Shown here in pieces: positions 45,995 through 58,535 of a stretch of 64,000 nt of DNA. Each line of letters starts with the position of its first letter. Position 1 is the first letter of the stretch. The position numbers and the translations under genes are program-made. The DNA lies in assembly GCF_918797505.1 (NCBI RefSeq), contig NC_092800.1:47457440-47521439 (forward strand). Reading direction: 5' to 3'. The DNA is from Bemisia tabaci. Lineage: Eukaryota; Arthropoda; Insecta; Hemiptera; Aleyrodidae. The notes beneath the pieces are model-generated. The model saw only the letters and a program-made list of their open reading frames with translations. It searched no databases and was not told the origin of the DNA.

Positions 45995-46349
45995 CTACAC
46001 CATCGTTCCAATAAAAATGTCGGGTTCGAAATTATCATCGTCCAGCTCCGCTTCCCGCCGGATGATAGAGTATATCCTCTGCCGAACGGCATTTGCTGTC
46101 CTTCCTGGGAGCTCCCTCCTAAGAAATTCAGGCGTCATGAGCCTCGCCACGTCGTGACGAGAGGGACGCCGCCCCGATTCCAAGATGTCGGAGAAGACGT
46201 CCTTTATCTTCGAGTCCTCTTCTTCCGTCCATCGTAAAATGGGTCGGCGCCCCTCTGCAGAGCAGGTAGGTTCGTCAACCCGGAACTCTCCGTCTGATCC
46301 TTCCTCAAATGTGCACGTTATCATTACCGGCACCTTCCGTCTCTTACCA
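45995..46349 (-). CDS. Putative terminal exon with a Myb/SANT-like domain
   Basis: On the minus strand a pyrimidine-rich tract ends in AAAAG at 46350 (acceptor candidate). After it comes an open frame GKRRKVPVMITCTFEEG ... RPILRWTEEEDSKIKDVFSD ... PSRHDVARLMTPEFLRRELP and GRTANAVRQRIYSIIRREAE, ending in FIGTMV and a stop at 45995. WTEEED with two following amphipathic helices and a basic third helix is the pattern of a Myb/SANT-like DNA-binding domain. Acidic segments flank it. In arthropods such domains are common in both host and transposon proteins. The hydrophobic stretch before the acceptor is judged intron. Confidence 0.5.
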
Positions 46350-46524
46350 CTTTTCAAACAGAAGAAAACAAAGAAAACGTACCCATCAATATACAGGCAG
46401 CAGGCGCAAAATATCCATACAGTGACTTTAGGCACTTTGCCCCCACAATTTTCCTATTGAATATACAGGTCAACTAACTTTCATCTCGTTTTCATGGGCT
46501 TAGCATCCGTCCTTGACCTCTATA

Positions 46525-47494
46525 CGAGGTCTGTTCAATAAGTTTCGGGACTTTTGCCACAAAAACGGCAATACTGCTTAAATTTTACTTTTCTCGATGT
46601 CAATAAAAAGTAGGAAGCAAGACAAAAACAATGCTTTTCACAGATTTAATAAATCAGTATTGTTTCTCAAGTTACAGGAGCCTAAAGTGACCGACTCAAA
46701 GCCGAGCTGCGAGTTTTAGGATTCAGAAATCAGTTATTTTTTTTTTTCGTCGCCAAAATACTGTAATTTTTTGGTCGGCCAATCATATGAAAAGGAAAGA
46801 TATTCACAAATAAATTTTAAAGAATAACCTGATATCTGTGTCCCTTGACTGCTAAACCCCTTCAAAACACTGGACTTGGGCGACGATGCATTGCCGCCAT
46901 CGATCTGCCAAATCACCGAGGGCTTCTTGAAAACTCTCCGAGTTGATATGCCACAACCTTCGGATCGTGTTCATTTGAACATCCTCCACAAAACTGAAGC
47001 AACCCTTAAAAGGTCGAAGATTCGTATCTCTCGAGGACGTAGAAATGAACACGATCCGAACGTTGCGGCACATCAACTCGGGGACTTTTCAAAAAGCCTT
47101 CGGTGATTTGGCAGATCGATGGCGGCAATGCATCGTCGGCCAAGTCCAGTGTTTTGAAGGGGTTTAGCAGTCAAGGGACACAAATATCAGGTTATTCTTT
47201 AAAATTTATTTGTGAATATCTTTCCTTCTTCATATGATTGGCCGAGCAAAAAATTACAATATTTTGGCGACGAAAAAAAAAATAACTGATTTCTGAATCC
47301 TAAAACTCGCAGCGTGGCTTTGAGTCCGTCACTTTCGGCTGCTGTAACTTGAGAAACAATATTGATTTAATAAATCTGTGAAAACCATAGTATTTGTCAT
47401 GCTTTCTACTTTTTATTGACCCCAAGAAAAGTAAAATTGAAGCAGTATTAGCGTTATTTCGGCAAAATTCCTGAAACTCATTGAACAGACCTCG
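46525..47494. mobile_element. Palindromic mariner-family remnant (970 bp), TA-flanked
   Basis: The ends are cgaggtctgttcaataagtt and its complement, with TA immediately outside on both sides (46523-46524, 47495-47496), as for Tc1/mariner. The two halves are inverted copies meeting near 47000. Each half contains the tail of a transposase-like frame (GDLADRWRQCI then QCFEGV), the position-specific end of mariner transposases. No complete transposase and no catalytic DDD residues remain. Confidence 0.75.
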
Positions 47495-47499
47495 TATGA

Positions 47500-48795
47500 C
47501 CACTCGCTTAACAAACACGTAACTTCCGCCATTCTTCCTCTGCATCGTGCCAATCCGTTAGTGTGATCTGATAAAATGCAGTATCCACTCGTCTATCCCT
47601 GTGGGATAATCCTTTTCCCAACATCCCTTGCACGGCGTCATACTTCCAATCATTGGCTGAGGACACCGTACCTTATTCAACGTTACGAACATAAGTTATG
47701 CGAAAATATGTCTTGCTAAATATTAAAAAATATTGCTTTATAAAATAAATACTACCGCATCGTTGGCAAGAAACCTCTGAACCTGCAACCGGCGAAAGGA
47801 ATATTGACCCCCACTTCCCTGCCGCAGTGACGACTCACTTTTTCAATTTCTGACTAAATGTGAACTCCTAATTTAAAATTCTCACTCCCCCCTCAAGTTC
47901 CGTCCTATCCGCTGCGAAGGTGTGAGTAAACTATTCGAAGATGATCGCCCCATCCTCTAGCTCTTAGCTTCTCCGATCCTCCCTGCTCCCTTAGAAAATG
48001 AGAGTAAGCCCCTCGACGAGGTTCCTTCGGAATTTTCTCATAAATTCGTGAATTTCCGTTGGCTTCGGGTGATTGTAATGCTCGATCAGCCAGTTAAGAA
48101 CTCATCCTTAAATGGACCGGGTTCCTGATCGATTCGATGGCCTCTTTCCTCCACCAACCAAATTTTCAGCTCAGTGCAAGAGAGATATCCTCTACGGCTT
48201 CCACCCTTAAATTTAAGAATTTCCCTCCTTGAATAAATTCTGTATTTCCCGTCCTACACGTCACGGTAATTCCACACGACAATCTCCCCCAACAAATAAT
48301 GTACACTTTACTCTTCTAATAGAATCACGGCAAGTTCTCATCCCAACTGTCCTTTACGAACCAGTCAACTCAAACACGTAAGCGTGAACATACAAAACCG
48401 GGTTTCTCAAAGATTTTCGCTCCATGAAAATCCCGAAAATTCACCACGTTATCTCCTCTCATGGTACTTTCAGAATATTCAATAAAATAAACAAGGTTCA
48501 GTGACCCATAGTTCGTCCGAATTTTTCTATCAATTATGAAACGTGAAATTCACCAAAATAAAACTGGAAAAATCGATTTTTCTTCACGAAAAATTAACTC
48601 TCCTCATATTTTCGAGGGAACGCGTCGGTTCCGTCCGAAACTTCGTCAACACGACACCACCACCACTACGAACATAACTGACACGGTTCCGGTGCCAACC
48701 TAAAAAAAAATTCGGGAAAAAAGTCGGGTGCCGCCTTTTACCCCGTGCTGCCTCTTACCATCACCGACCCTATGCGAGCCAATCAATCGTAATAT
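47500..48795. other. Non-coding stretch
   Basis: No supported feature. Confidence 0.4.
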
Positions 48796-50395
48796 GGGCC
48801 TGTTGCACCAATTTTTTTTAGTGATTTAATCGAAAGAACTGAGGCTCCTGATGTGAAAGGAATTTTCCTGGAGTTTCTTGATCACCGGAAAACCCCGAAA
48901 AATCAACTTAAGAACGCTTCATAATTCGGATTTCCAAAACGGTCGTTTAGGGTCCGCCATACTTGTGACGTGAAATGATTTGACAGACCTGGTTCCTTCC
49001 TCACTTACAATGTATTTTCCCGTAAGGAAATGGTAGCCGCTTTTCAAATGCAAATATCGAGTCAATCGATAATTTTCTGATCAAAATGGAACTCAGAAAT
49101 GGATTCCTCGTACGTTTAAATTGTTTAAACCTTCATTAGATAAATAAGAACCGACGGGATAGACCCTATTTTTATTTTTAAGGAAGACTGTAGTCAATGG
49201 GCGATTGTTTACATCTGCTTAGTGATAGCAGACATGGACATTAGCTCAATATTTGGCCATTTTCATCAGTTTTTACTTTTCTGTCACTATTTGAAGGTAA
49301 GTTTATTTTATAAATCAATTGTTCAGTGCCTTAGGATCATGTTAAAAGCTGTAAAGGTATACTTTGTTACTTATTAACTCAGAACCCACTCCGGTAGTCC
49401 AACGCTCAATCCTGGAAGTAGCGAGTCAGTTGTTATTTCCTATTATTTCACCCTTTATTGCTTCACTGAAGACACCAAAATGATAGTATGAATCATTGAT
49501 GATGAAAAAAACTTACCTTCGACAATAGTGATGAGATGAGGAGACTGGTATGTTTTAGCTGGAGCCAAGGAAAGCACACGTGGGGATCCTTCTTCGGTTA
49601 CCAGACTATATCGATAAATTTTTCTGTACAGTGTTACACTTAAAACACACAGGATTTTAAAAAAACATAAGTTCACATAATGTGGGAACGTTCTGAATGA
49701 TATTGATTTGCTTGTCGAAGAGTTGAGAATGATTTACACGCATTGAGAGAACATCCATTATTCGAACGTTGGACTGCCGGAGTGTGTTTCGGATTAATAA
49801 GCAACAAAGTATACCTTTATACCTTTTAACATGATCGTAAGGCACTGAATAATAAATTTACGAAATAAACTTACCTTCAAATAGTGACAAAAAAGTAAAA
49901 TCTCATGACAAAGGCTAAATATTGACGTAATGTCCGTGTCTTTTATCGCTAAGCAGATGTACACAATACCGCCCATCGACTTCCGTCTTCCTTAAAATTA
50001 GGGTTCATCCCGTCGGTTCTCATTTATCTGATGAAGGTTTTAAACGTTTAAACGAACGAGGAATCCATTTCTGAGTTCCATTTTGATCAGAAAATTTTCG
50101 ATTGACTCGATATTTGCATTTGAAAAGCGGCTGCCATTTCCTTACGGGAAAATACATTGTGACTGATGAAGAAAGCAGGTCTGTCATATCATTTCACGTC
50201 ACCAGCACAGAATCCACCAATCACAAGTATGGCGGTTGAAAAACGACCGTTTTGAATGGGTCGGTTCCAAAAACAGCTTTTCCTGAGTTTGAGAGGTCAT
50301 TTCAAGGTTTTTTAGTAGCGCCATCGTTCTTTTCGTGAAATTTGCCATAAGAATCAGGCATCAATTTGGAAATCCCAGCACCCTGCAACAGGCCC
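48796..50395. mobile_element. Fold-back element with GGGCCTGTTGCA ends (1.6 kb)
   Basis: gggcctgttgcacc at 48796 pairs with ctgcaacaggccc at 50395. The inner arms (49010-49410 and 49760-50170) pair strongly, for example cccgtaaggaaatggtagcc. Same terminal motif as the element at 58.5 kb. No coding sequence. Confidence 0.75.
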
Positions 50396-50776
50396 ATTCC
50401 AATATACTTAATCTGCCAACCCACGACCCCTTGCGAAAAACTATAAAACAGAGTCACCCATCAGGAGTTACCGAGGGTTCTCGTCACCCTGTTCAAACGT
50501 CTACGATCGCGTGGAGGATCCCTTTGTCTCTGCCCGCAGTCAGTTCATACCTTTCTCCGTTCTTTTACGGCTTGATCCTCTCAGTTCCGTGATACCGTAT
50601 AAATTCTATACAGGGATTAAAGGACATCTTCCTAATATGCTCACCTCTATGTCCTCGCAAGGCTCTAGCCTCGGGTAACCGACCTACATTCCTATTAAAT
50701 ATTTCCAAAAAGTCCCACGCACAACCTCAAATGTGTACCGTTTCGAAGCGAGGAAGTTATCTATTGGAATAGGTAC
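50396..50776. other. Non-coding stretch
   Basis: No supported feature. Confidence 0.35.
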
Positions 50777-51136
50777 CTTTGCGTTGTGACTGCTCCGATC
50801 TTTCCATCTGCGACAGCCTCTTTGTCTGCGGTCGTAGGCTTCACGAACGACGACGTCGATGATTGTGCGGGAGCTGATACTCTGAAGACGTGTGTTCCCC
50901 TGTCAACCGTTGTCGGCTTGATTCCGGGTTGTGGATTGTAACCTGGTGGTGCCGTGTAAGGGGGTATTGTCTTGCGACAGGGTGATGCCTTGAAAGATGG
51001 GAGTGGCGTCAGACCTTGTGGTGCCCCGCAAGCGGCAGGTGCCTTAGTAGGGGCCCGTAACGGTTCTCTTCGGTGATCCTCCCTCCAACTTTCGTTCAGG
51101 TTCTGCTTCAGGAGCGAGACGTCCACCGGGGAAGAC
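50777..51136 (-). CDS. Putative internal exon, Pro/Ala-rich
   Basis: Minus strand, bounded by an acceptor candidate (ctgcaacAG|GTCTTCC) and a donor candidate (CGCAAAG|GTACCT). The 360-nt interval is open: VDVSLLKQNLNESWREDHRR, then a low-complexity Pro/Ala/Thr-rich part (PPYTAPPGYNPQPGIKPTT) and KIGAVTTQR. The sequence composition is biased towards disorder and no domain is recognised. It may belong to the same minus-strand gene as the exons at 46.0 and 52.6 kb, but splice phases do not join directly with the latter, so further exons would be needed. Confidence 0.35.
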
Positions 51137-51139
51137 CTG

Positions 51140-52620
51140 TTGCAGTAACATTAAGACAATCAGAACAGTTCTCCTGAAAAGATTAGGTTGAATGACCTTT
51201 CCCTTTACCACGCAACTTTGCCCGTAACCAAAGGCCCCGTAGTATCTTAAAAAAATCTGTCCTACCTTTACTCCCCGCGGCTACACAAAATGAAGGGTGC
51301 CAGCCGAAAGCGTGATAAAAGCAATTCGTTCCTAAGCGAGTCCATTGATGAGAGGTGCACAAACTGGGTTATCATCAGACATTCATATCCGTGGTTGGGT
51401 TATGAAGAACAGGGTATCTTTGACAAATAATCTTCTTCCTCAGGTTCCGGTAGGAACAATTACCTACCCGAAGATTGTTCACCCACCCTCCTCCGAAACG
51501 TGTTGCGAAGCATATTTAAAAATAAATCTTATAAAGTACGTGGGGACGGAAAATCAAAGATAAAGGTCAATCCTGGCTACCATCATCCCCCTAAGTTCAA
51601 CCCTCGGTAATTTGGATGAATCGAGTTTTATTCGTATCGATCGTCCTTTCCCTTCTTCGTTTATTCGGAACCTCTCATCAGTCCCCTGTTCTTAATATTG
51701 CTCCATATTCATCAGCTTCAATATCGGTATAGGTATCGGTAAATTGTATAATGTATATGCACGGGGAAATAAGAAGGTGTACGTAAATCCAACTTTGATT
51801 CGAATCTTTTTTCGACTGTAGGTAAATGAAGACTTCCGACTGATAAATTAAAATAGCAGTGATAACTGAAATAGATACTATCACAAACATCGCCTCGTAC
51901 TTTTCACATACATCACTCGCATTAATTGTCTTACGAAACTGACCGTTTCAATGGCCTTTCTTTAAAATTATACAAATTACCGAATATTCATGAGTTGTAT
52001 GAGAAAATCGTCCACATCCTCATGAGTACGGTCAAAACAAAAATAAATCTTTAGGTTCAGTTGGGGTAGCCTAGGTTAGGTTAGGTTACGTTATGTTTAG
52101 GTAACGTACGGTTAGGAACTTTTCTACCCACTTCATTCTTCGACAAATCGAATTTCTATTTCCAATTTCAATACGTTGCTACGTTTCCGTACACGTTCAG
52201 TGAATCAGGGAAACTAATTACTCGACGCAGCCCCATGGATACCGAGGAAGTTTTAAAGATTACCGTTTTTATTTCAACTTCACCTTACGAGCGCGTGGGC
52301 GACGTCTGCATGCCTCGCCTTCCCCCTTCCTAGCGCCAGGGTGACTAACCTTCTCCAGGCGAAACCGAGTTAGGCCCCGTTTAGGTATGAGTCACTTAAC
52401 GACCGCCCCCCCCCAAAAAAAAAGGAAAAAAAAAAAAAAAAAACGCAGGAACAATGTACATCAAAGCATTCCTCACATCGTGAAAGAAAAACATACTGAA
52501 AATTCTCCTCTGTACCGATTGTACCTTTACCTGCTGCGCTTCATTTCATAACGACGTCGTCCCACTTAATCGATGAACGATTGAAACGTTAACTAAGAAC
52601 CCTCTTTCCGTTTGAGCTTA
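51140..52620. other. Non-coding stretch (possible intron)
   Basis: Contains a short (TTAGG)n-like patch at about 52075-52120 (ggttaggttaggttacg) and an A-run at 52412-52443. Confidence 0.35.
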
Positions 52621-52621
52621 C

Positions 52622-52768
52622 CTTCTTGTATCCTCTGAAAGAGGGGAGGAGGCCGGTCTTTTGGAGCCGAATTTTCCACTCTCCGTTTCGCTTCCTCCTC
52701 GAGTTGGATTTCTTTTTCCTTGTTCGTTTCCTGTTTCGCTCCGCCCTGAAGAAGTAGGCAACGTTCGG
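52622..52768 (-). CDS. Putative exon, charged/coiled
   Basis: Minus strand: acceptor candidates ttttcaacAG (exon end 52768) or cttcttcAG (52745), and a strong donor CAAGAAG|GTAAGC at 52622/52621. The frame reads GGAKQETNKEKEIQLEEEAK then RRVENSAPKDRPPPLFQRIQ. The K/E-rich half could form a helix. Family unknown. Confidence 0.4.
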
Positions 52769-52769
52769 C

Positions 52770-53940
52770 TGTTGAAAATAGAATTTCTGTCAATACATTT
52801 TCCTTAATCGAGGAGAAGCAGTTAATCCAATCAATACATAATGGGAACCTTTCGAAACTGCTTACTGGTCCTCTTAAATCCGTTAATTACATTCATTACA
52901 CATAATCAATCAGATCACTAAGTTGGTCGTAAATCAAGCCCTCTCTACTCTGCTTCGCGCCGTCCATTTATGCCAAAAGAGGGGCTTTCATGCTTCCCGC
53001 CGTAAATGAAGGGTCCATCACATGGGTTCGCTGTAAAATAACTTGGCAACAAGTGCAAGAAAGAGAAACTGCACTGCGGCAACGTTGATGAATGACTTTT
53101 AAACTAATGTATCTTCAAAATTGACTGACGAATACATTCAATCGCAGAGATTTTTTGGGTACGTTGTTTTGACCCTTACTGAATAGATAATAAATGAACC
53201 CCTCCGTTTACTTGGTATTAATGACTTGTCTACGTTCCGCTTGATTCAATACCATCTCTTCACTGAAATTTACCGACGAAAACTGAGGGACAGTTATTTT
53301 TTCAACCTCATTTTCGGGTTTCTTTCCATTCCACCACCAGGAGTAGGCGACTGTGAAGCTTTCTGTTTGATTGCAAACTCCCCTCAAAACACCGATAAAT
53401 ATCGAAAGTCACTGATTATATATTACGAATTTACACTGAAGAAAATGCTACATTCCCTCCTCAAATGTGCGCAGAGACCACTTCCGACCCATCCACGTTA
53501 CCACCTAAAAACTTACTAAAATACATACGAGCACAACCATATCCATGTGACTACCCACATCTGTCATCGCGGGACGCAAATGCCCCCTCAACTATTTCCG
53601 CCGCGACCCAAGTTGGATTTTCTTCCACCGCGGGACCCAAGTCTGATTCATCCCGTCTCTTATCCTCCGGGTTCAATCATAACCCCTCAGAATACATTCA
53701 AGGACCTTACTCTACCTCCGTCGACAAATACATGTTTTGCAGGAAAAGAACGTACCGCCGGGCCCGATTGACACTTTCGTATCTGAAACGGAAATGCGAT
53801 AGAACAACTAGAATACCAATCATTTCAATTTCGACACTTCCCTTAACGGAATTCTTGAATACTTTGGAAGGACCAGGATTACCCCAACATGAATTGACAT
53901 CTACATTTTAGGGCACCTAGAATTTTAGTATGAAATCTAA
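52770..53940. other. Non-coding stretch
   Basis: Overlapping plus-strand frames at 53465-53911 and 53547-53771 are Pro/Ser-rich. The latter (PPQLFPPRPKLDFLPPRD) might be an eroded upstream part of the Helitron protein that follows, but no motif shows it. Confidence 0.3.
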
Positions 53941-53944
53941 ACCC

Positions 53945-54225
53945 AGCTGCATTGTGCAATGGTACAAGACTAGGCATTAAAAAAATGAACAAAAGGTAAA
54001 TACTTAGAAGCTGAAATTTTATCAGGAAAGTGTGCAGGTGAAACAGTATATTCGCCAACCATAGTCATCGTACCTACAAATTATCCTTTCCGATTGAAAA
54101 GAATACACTTTCCAAATAAATGACGCTACGCAATGACAATAATCAAGGCGCAAAGCCATACATTCGAGATAGCTGGTATTGATCCCACGTGTAAATGTTT
54201 GTCGCTTGGTCACTTATATGGAGCG
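53945..54225 (+). pseudogene. Decayed Helitron Pif1-type helicase, C-terminal
   Basis: One plus-strand frame with stops reads NPAALCNGTRLGIKKMNKR, stop, YLEAEILSGKCAGETVYSPT, IVIVPTNYPFRLKRIHFPNK, stop, RYAMTIIKAQSHTFEIAGID. This is the same helicase region as at 32.2-32.5 kb (LCNGTRL, PF-L-R-FP, AMTI-KAQ-TFE-AGID) but from a different, older family member. Two in-frame stops are near 54000 and 54120. No CTAG-type 3' end was identified. Confidence 0.75.
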
Positions 54226-54519
54226 TTCCCCCATGCTTCAGTTGTCCAACAAACTTATTCATTGCTTCCCCTAACGGGGGCAGACCAAACACAGTATTCA
54301 AAGAAGTATTAATTTGAATACAGATTTTCCAGTCCGCCATTAGAGGAGAAAAGAAACTATCCTTATCTACTAGAAATAACATCTGACAAGTTTTCGTCAT
54401 CTAAAATTGTTTCGAACGAGTGTCGGAAATTTTACAAAGAATGGACTGCTCTCTGAACAAAATATCCAACATAAGCATATACACTAATTGATACGATTAC
54501 GTAGCATGGTGTCAACGAT

Positions 54520-54570
54520 CATGGTGTCAACAAACGGTTTTTCTTCGTTCTTGTTGACACCATGATCATT
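54520..54570. repeat. Hairpin around atcatggtgtcaacaa
   Basis: atcatggtgtcaacaa and ttgttgacaccatgat flank a 15-bp spacer; a further related piece (atcacggtgttaacgatgac) lies at 54609. Confidence 0.7.
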
Positions 54571-54696
54571 CAAAAATAACAAAAAATTCTGACTCTTTTT
54601 AAATCTGATCACGGTGTTAACGATGACGACGTCAACGAAACTTACAACTTGCCTCAATAACATCTTTCAAATTTCAAGTCCTTGTGTTATTTACTC

Positions 54697-54752
54697 TCAC
54701 CTAACCTAATCTAGCCAAACCCTAACCTAACCTAACCTAACCTAACCTTCTC
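54697..54752. repeat. Short (CCTAA)n telomere-type tract
   Basis: cctaacctaacctaaccta repeated; the complement is TTAGG, the insect telomere repeat. Interstitial. Confidence 0.85.
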
Positions 54753-55095
54753 CCATTATACCTAACATTACTCAACTTCACCTTACAAGACATAGCCCTT
54801 TCCTCATAGAGCTTAACTGGACAGCTTTATGCAATAAGGAACTAGGGTCAAATTTTCATTTTTTTTTTCTTTTTTTTTATGATGAATTCCGTATCAGGAG
54901 GGTATTTACTTACTATTGAGGAAAAGATAATCCTCAAAAACAATTTTTATACCGTCTCAGTGACCCCGCAAAAATTTGCCGTCGCAGGATCACGCGTGGT
55001 TCATTTTGCAATTGAAACCTATACTATGCTTCCCTATTGCGTAATGCGAAACTCGGATTTCCCATTTTGCAATTCGGAACCATAGGCAGGACGGC

Positions 55096-55640
55096 AAAAT
55101 GCTATCTCGAAATTCTCGGCTCCTGTTCGATGGATCTTGCTGATTTTTGGGAGGGGGGGGGGGTGATTTTTTGACGGGATACTCGAATTTCTGCTCAAAA
55201 TTTGAAAATCCAAAAATCCCAGATGGCTGTTGTGGCCTAAAATGCTATCTCGGCTCCTGTTCGATGGATCTTGCTGATTTTTGGTACCCGGACGTATTTT
55301 TCGACGGGAAACTCGAATTTCGGGTTAAATTTTGAAAATTCAAAAATCCGAGATAGCGGATGCGGCCTAAAATGCTATCTCGGCTCCTGTTCGATGGATC
55401 TTGCTGACTTTTGGTACCCGGACGTATTTTTCGACGGGAAACTCGAAATTCCGGTTAAATTTTGAAAATTCAAAAATTCATGAGGGCGGATGCGGCTTAA
55501 AATGCTATCTCGGCTCCTGTTGGATTGATCTTGCTAATTTTTGGAGCCGTCGGGTATTTTTAGATGGGAAACTCGAATTTCTGGTCAAATTTCGAAAAAT
55601 TAGAAAATGCAAGATGGTGGATGTCGCCTAAAATGATCTT
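55096..55640. repeat. Tandem repeat, about 130-bp unit (left arm)
   Basis: Units begin aaaatgctatctcggctcct at 55096, 55239, 55369 and 55499, with a truncated unit at 55629. Each contains gatggatcttgctgattttt and acgggaaactcgaatttc. The three overlapping 62-76-codon frames are the repeat read in frame. Confidence 0.92.
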
Positions 55641-55644
55641 ATTT

Positions 55645-57590
55645 GAGTAGGTATCCCATCGGGGGATGTTTCCCGGAATCGGAAAAAAGAGTCTGTGTCA
55701 ATCTTGTGGTTCCACTGACACAAGATCGGGAGAGAAGGTTGTCACAAGAGTGTCACAAGGTTTTGACAATCTTGCTTTGTTCATTTTTTATCGTTGAGAT
55801 CGGAATATTGTGATAAGATTGCCGCGAGAAGCTTTCTGAAAGGTTCGTGCTTGAAGCTTGCCAAAAGGTTGATGTCTCGATGACATCGAAGTCTTGCAGG
55901 AAAATTGTATCAATATCGTAGTAATATTGTAGTAATAATGACACGTTCCTGTTTTATCCGCCGATGGAAAATATTGAGACAATTTTGATGCACTAATATT
56001 GTCAGATGGTTGATTTTTGAACGAAGTCAAAACCCTGTGGCAAAATTGTACCAATACTGTACCAATCTAGCCATGATGTAACCTTCATTGGCGAATATTG
56101 GGACAAAGTTGAAGATGCAGTCTTGTCTAAAGGTTGGAATCTCAATGAACTTTGAATCTTGTGCGAAGATTCCATGAACATTTATACAAAACCGACGCCG
56201 TCATATCTGGCATCTCTGCGGAAGAAAAGTCATGGCCTCGTATTGGTCGCACTGCTTAAGGAGGGCACACGGAACGTTGGAGTGCCGAGAGACTTAGTAA
56301 AATCAGTTACTTCCTTGACTGCTTTCATTGGCTTGAGCGCACTGCCCAGGCGAAACGAGAAGTAACCCCATTGACGGGGCGGCCTCTCGCGGACCGTTGC
56401 CAAAAAGCACCATTTGAGCCCTTGACCTAAGAATATCGGTAACATGGGTTAGACGCTTGTGGATCATGTGCCTACTACGTTAAAAAGCGAAAGACGCAGT
56501 TTATGCCCGTTAATTTCCCCATAAACGGAACCGCAACGGCAGATCCGCGGTGAGCGTGCCCTGATGGCGGATACAGAAAAACGCCGTCGAATTGTCCTCG
56601 CTGTCCACAATACTGTGTCAATATTATGACAATATTACAAACAGAAGCTTAAAATGTTAATTTTCTTAATACTGTTGCAATGTTAAAATGCGAATATTAC
56701 TACAATATAAAAAATAATGTTATGACAGTATTATGTTACCGACATTGTATACCAACATCGTGTCAACATTGTGACAATATTAGAATCGGCAAGCGATACC
56801 TCACATTGGATTTCCAATTTTGTTAATAATGGCCGAATATTAATAGACTGAGGTTATATTTAGTATTAATGGTGTGTTGTACCAAGATTCTCAGGCCAAC
56901 CTTACTGTTAAAATCTGCTCATAATCTCGCTAAGGTTACCACAATATTATTTCAATCTCCCCAATGTCAAATTTTTGATTACGACAACCTCGTTTTGGAA
57001 AACTTTAAGAAGGAACCGAAATTAAAATTGCCTCAAGGTTGAAAAACCAAGGTTAATGTAAACTTGCGGTTTGAAAATTGCTTCCATCTCTGAAACGTCA
57101 GCTTCGGTTCGGATTTAATTTCCAATTTGTAGTTCAGATTTTTCAGTGAACCTCAACCAACTTTGAAATTCTAATACTGTATCGATATTGTTTTACGGTC
57201 CAAACTGAAAGTTTAGGTTTACAATACAAGCAGGATATTGAGGAAACCTTGGCATGGAAATCACTACCAAGCTTATTTCATTAATATTGCCCCAAGTTTG
57301 CGTGGCCCTGGGGATGTAAAGGTTAAGTTAATCTTAAAGTATAATCGTTGCTTCAATCTGTCTGCCTTCCGCTTCATAATAAATAATAATAATTATAATA
57401 ATTTTTACAAATTAATTTCTCAGCAATCTCAACTCTTATCAGACCAATTCACAAAATTAAAACGTGTAAAATGATGTAAAATTGTGATGTTGCCAAACGG
57501 GCTCCTTTTCAAGCATTATGATCAATGTAGCTTAACCTTGGTGATCGGGCGAACAACTCTACACTACACGTCAACTTTCAACCGCACAGT
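55645..57590. other. Non-coding interior of the giant fold-back
   Basis: Rich in short variants of 'acaatattg' and 'gtcacaatcttg'. A slightly GC-richer patch at 56180-56450 has overlapping frames on both strands but no recognised family. Confidence 0.4.
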
Positions 57591-57619
57591 AATGAGATCT
57601 TTTGTTCAGCAGCACGCAA

Positions 57620-57844
57620 GCGCCGCCGCCAATGACGAGTCAGCGCGCAATCGCCGTACCCGCCGCAGCCAATCACAAGTCACGACGGCGCACGAGATTC
57701 GAACTTCGCCACAACAGAGCCCCCGCCATACAAATTCAGCGGCCACCGGCAGATTTCCCGCCCAATCACGCTTGCTTCGCGAACCGACCAATCAAAAGCA
57801 ACTTGGTTTCCCGCATTCGCACACAAATGAAATCTGCATATAAG
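57620..57844 (+). promoter_or_regulatory. Promoter-like region: four CCAAT boxes and TATAAG
   Basis: cgCCAATgacg (57628), agCCAATcaca (57668), gcCCAATcacg (57761) and gaCCAATcaaa (57787), then gcaTATAAGtat (57839-57844). The arrangement resembles the histone promoters in this window. The 500 bp downstream contain no histone codons and no histone stem-loop; another hairpin (gcctggtaacctttcaggtt) occurs at about 58280. Confidence 0.45.
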
Positions 57845-58535
57845 TATACCCACAAATCGCTAATGAATTCACTCTGAATGCAGCAGTCGACCAAGAAGCA
57901 CCTCACTCTCAAGCTCTCATCAAGGATTAAGTCAAATCAAGCCCAGCAAGCAGCTGAAGAAACTTCCTGAGTAGCTCAGAAAGAAATTGGCGTTTTGTGG
58001 ATGAAGACCGAACTTCAGTTTCCCGTTCCGTTGACATCAAAGTCAAAACACGAGCCGTCATCATAACACAGAACGAAGCAAATTCATCATCTCAAGCATT
58101 CAAAATTATTCACCTTCAAGTCATCTCTATTTCTGACTCATACAGTTTGTAAACCACCTACAATTTGGAGAAGCCGATTCTTCGGAATCTGAAATTATAA
58201 TAAGTCCAAAAGCACATAGCGTTCAATATTCAAACCCTTCTGCTTTTCCTGCTCACTGCAGAAGCCGGGGTACTATACGCCTGGTAACCTTTCAGGTTCC
58301 CTAAGACAGGATAGTAGCCGATTCACTCTGAGTCAGGAAAAAATAAAAACCCCTATAGCTAGGCTCTCCTCCGGATCATTACAATCAATTTTTGCAGTCT
58401 CCTCAAATCTTTCCCTCGTCACTCTAATTTTCCGAGCCAAGGCAAATTGGGGGGTCGCTACGGCTCTTCACTTGTCTCACTTCAAAACCTCATATCCTAT
58501 TCCATCTTTTCTTTATTTCCTATCATTTCTACAAT

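Noticed and set aside
57980..58020. Primer-binding-site-like attggcgttttgtgg suggesting an LTR retrotransposon
   Set aside because: No paired long terminal repeats or gag/pol frames were found around it.
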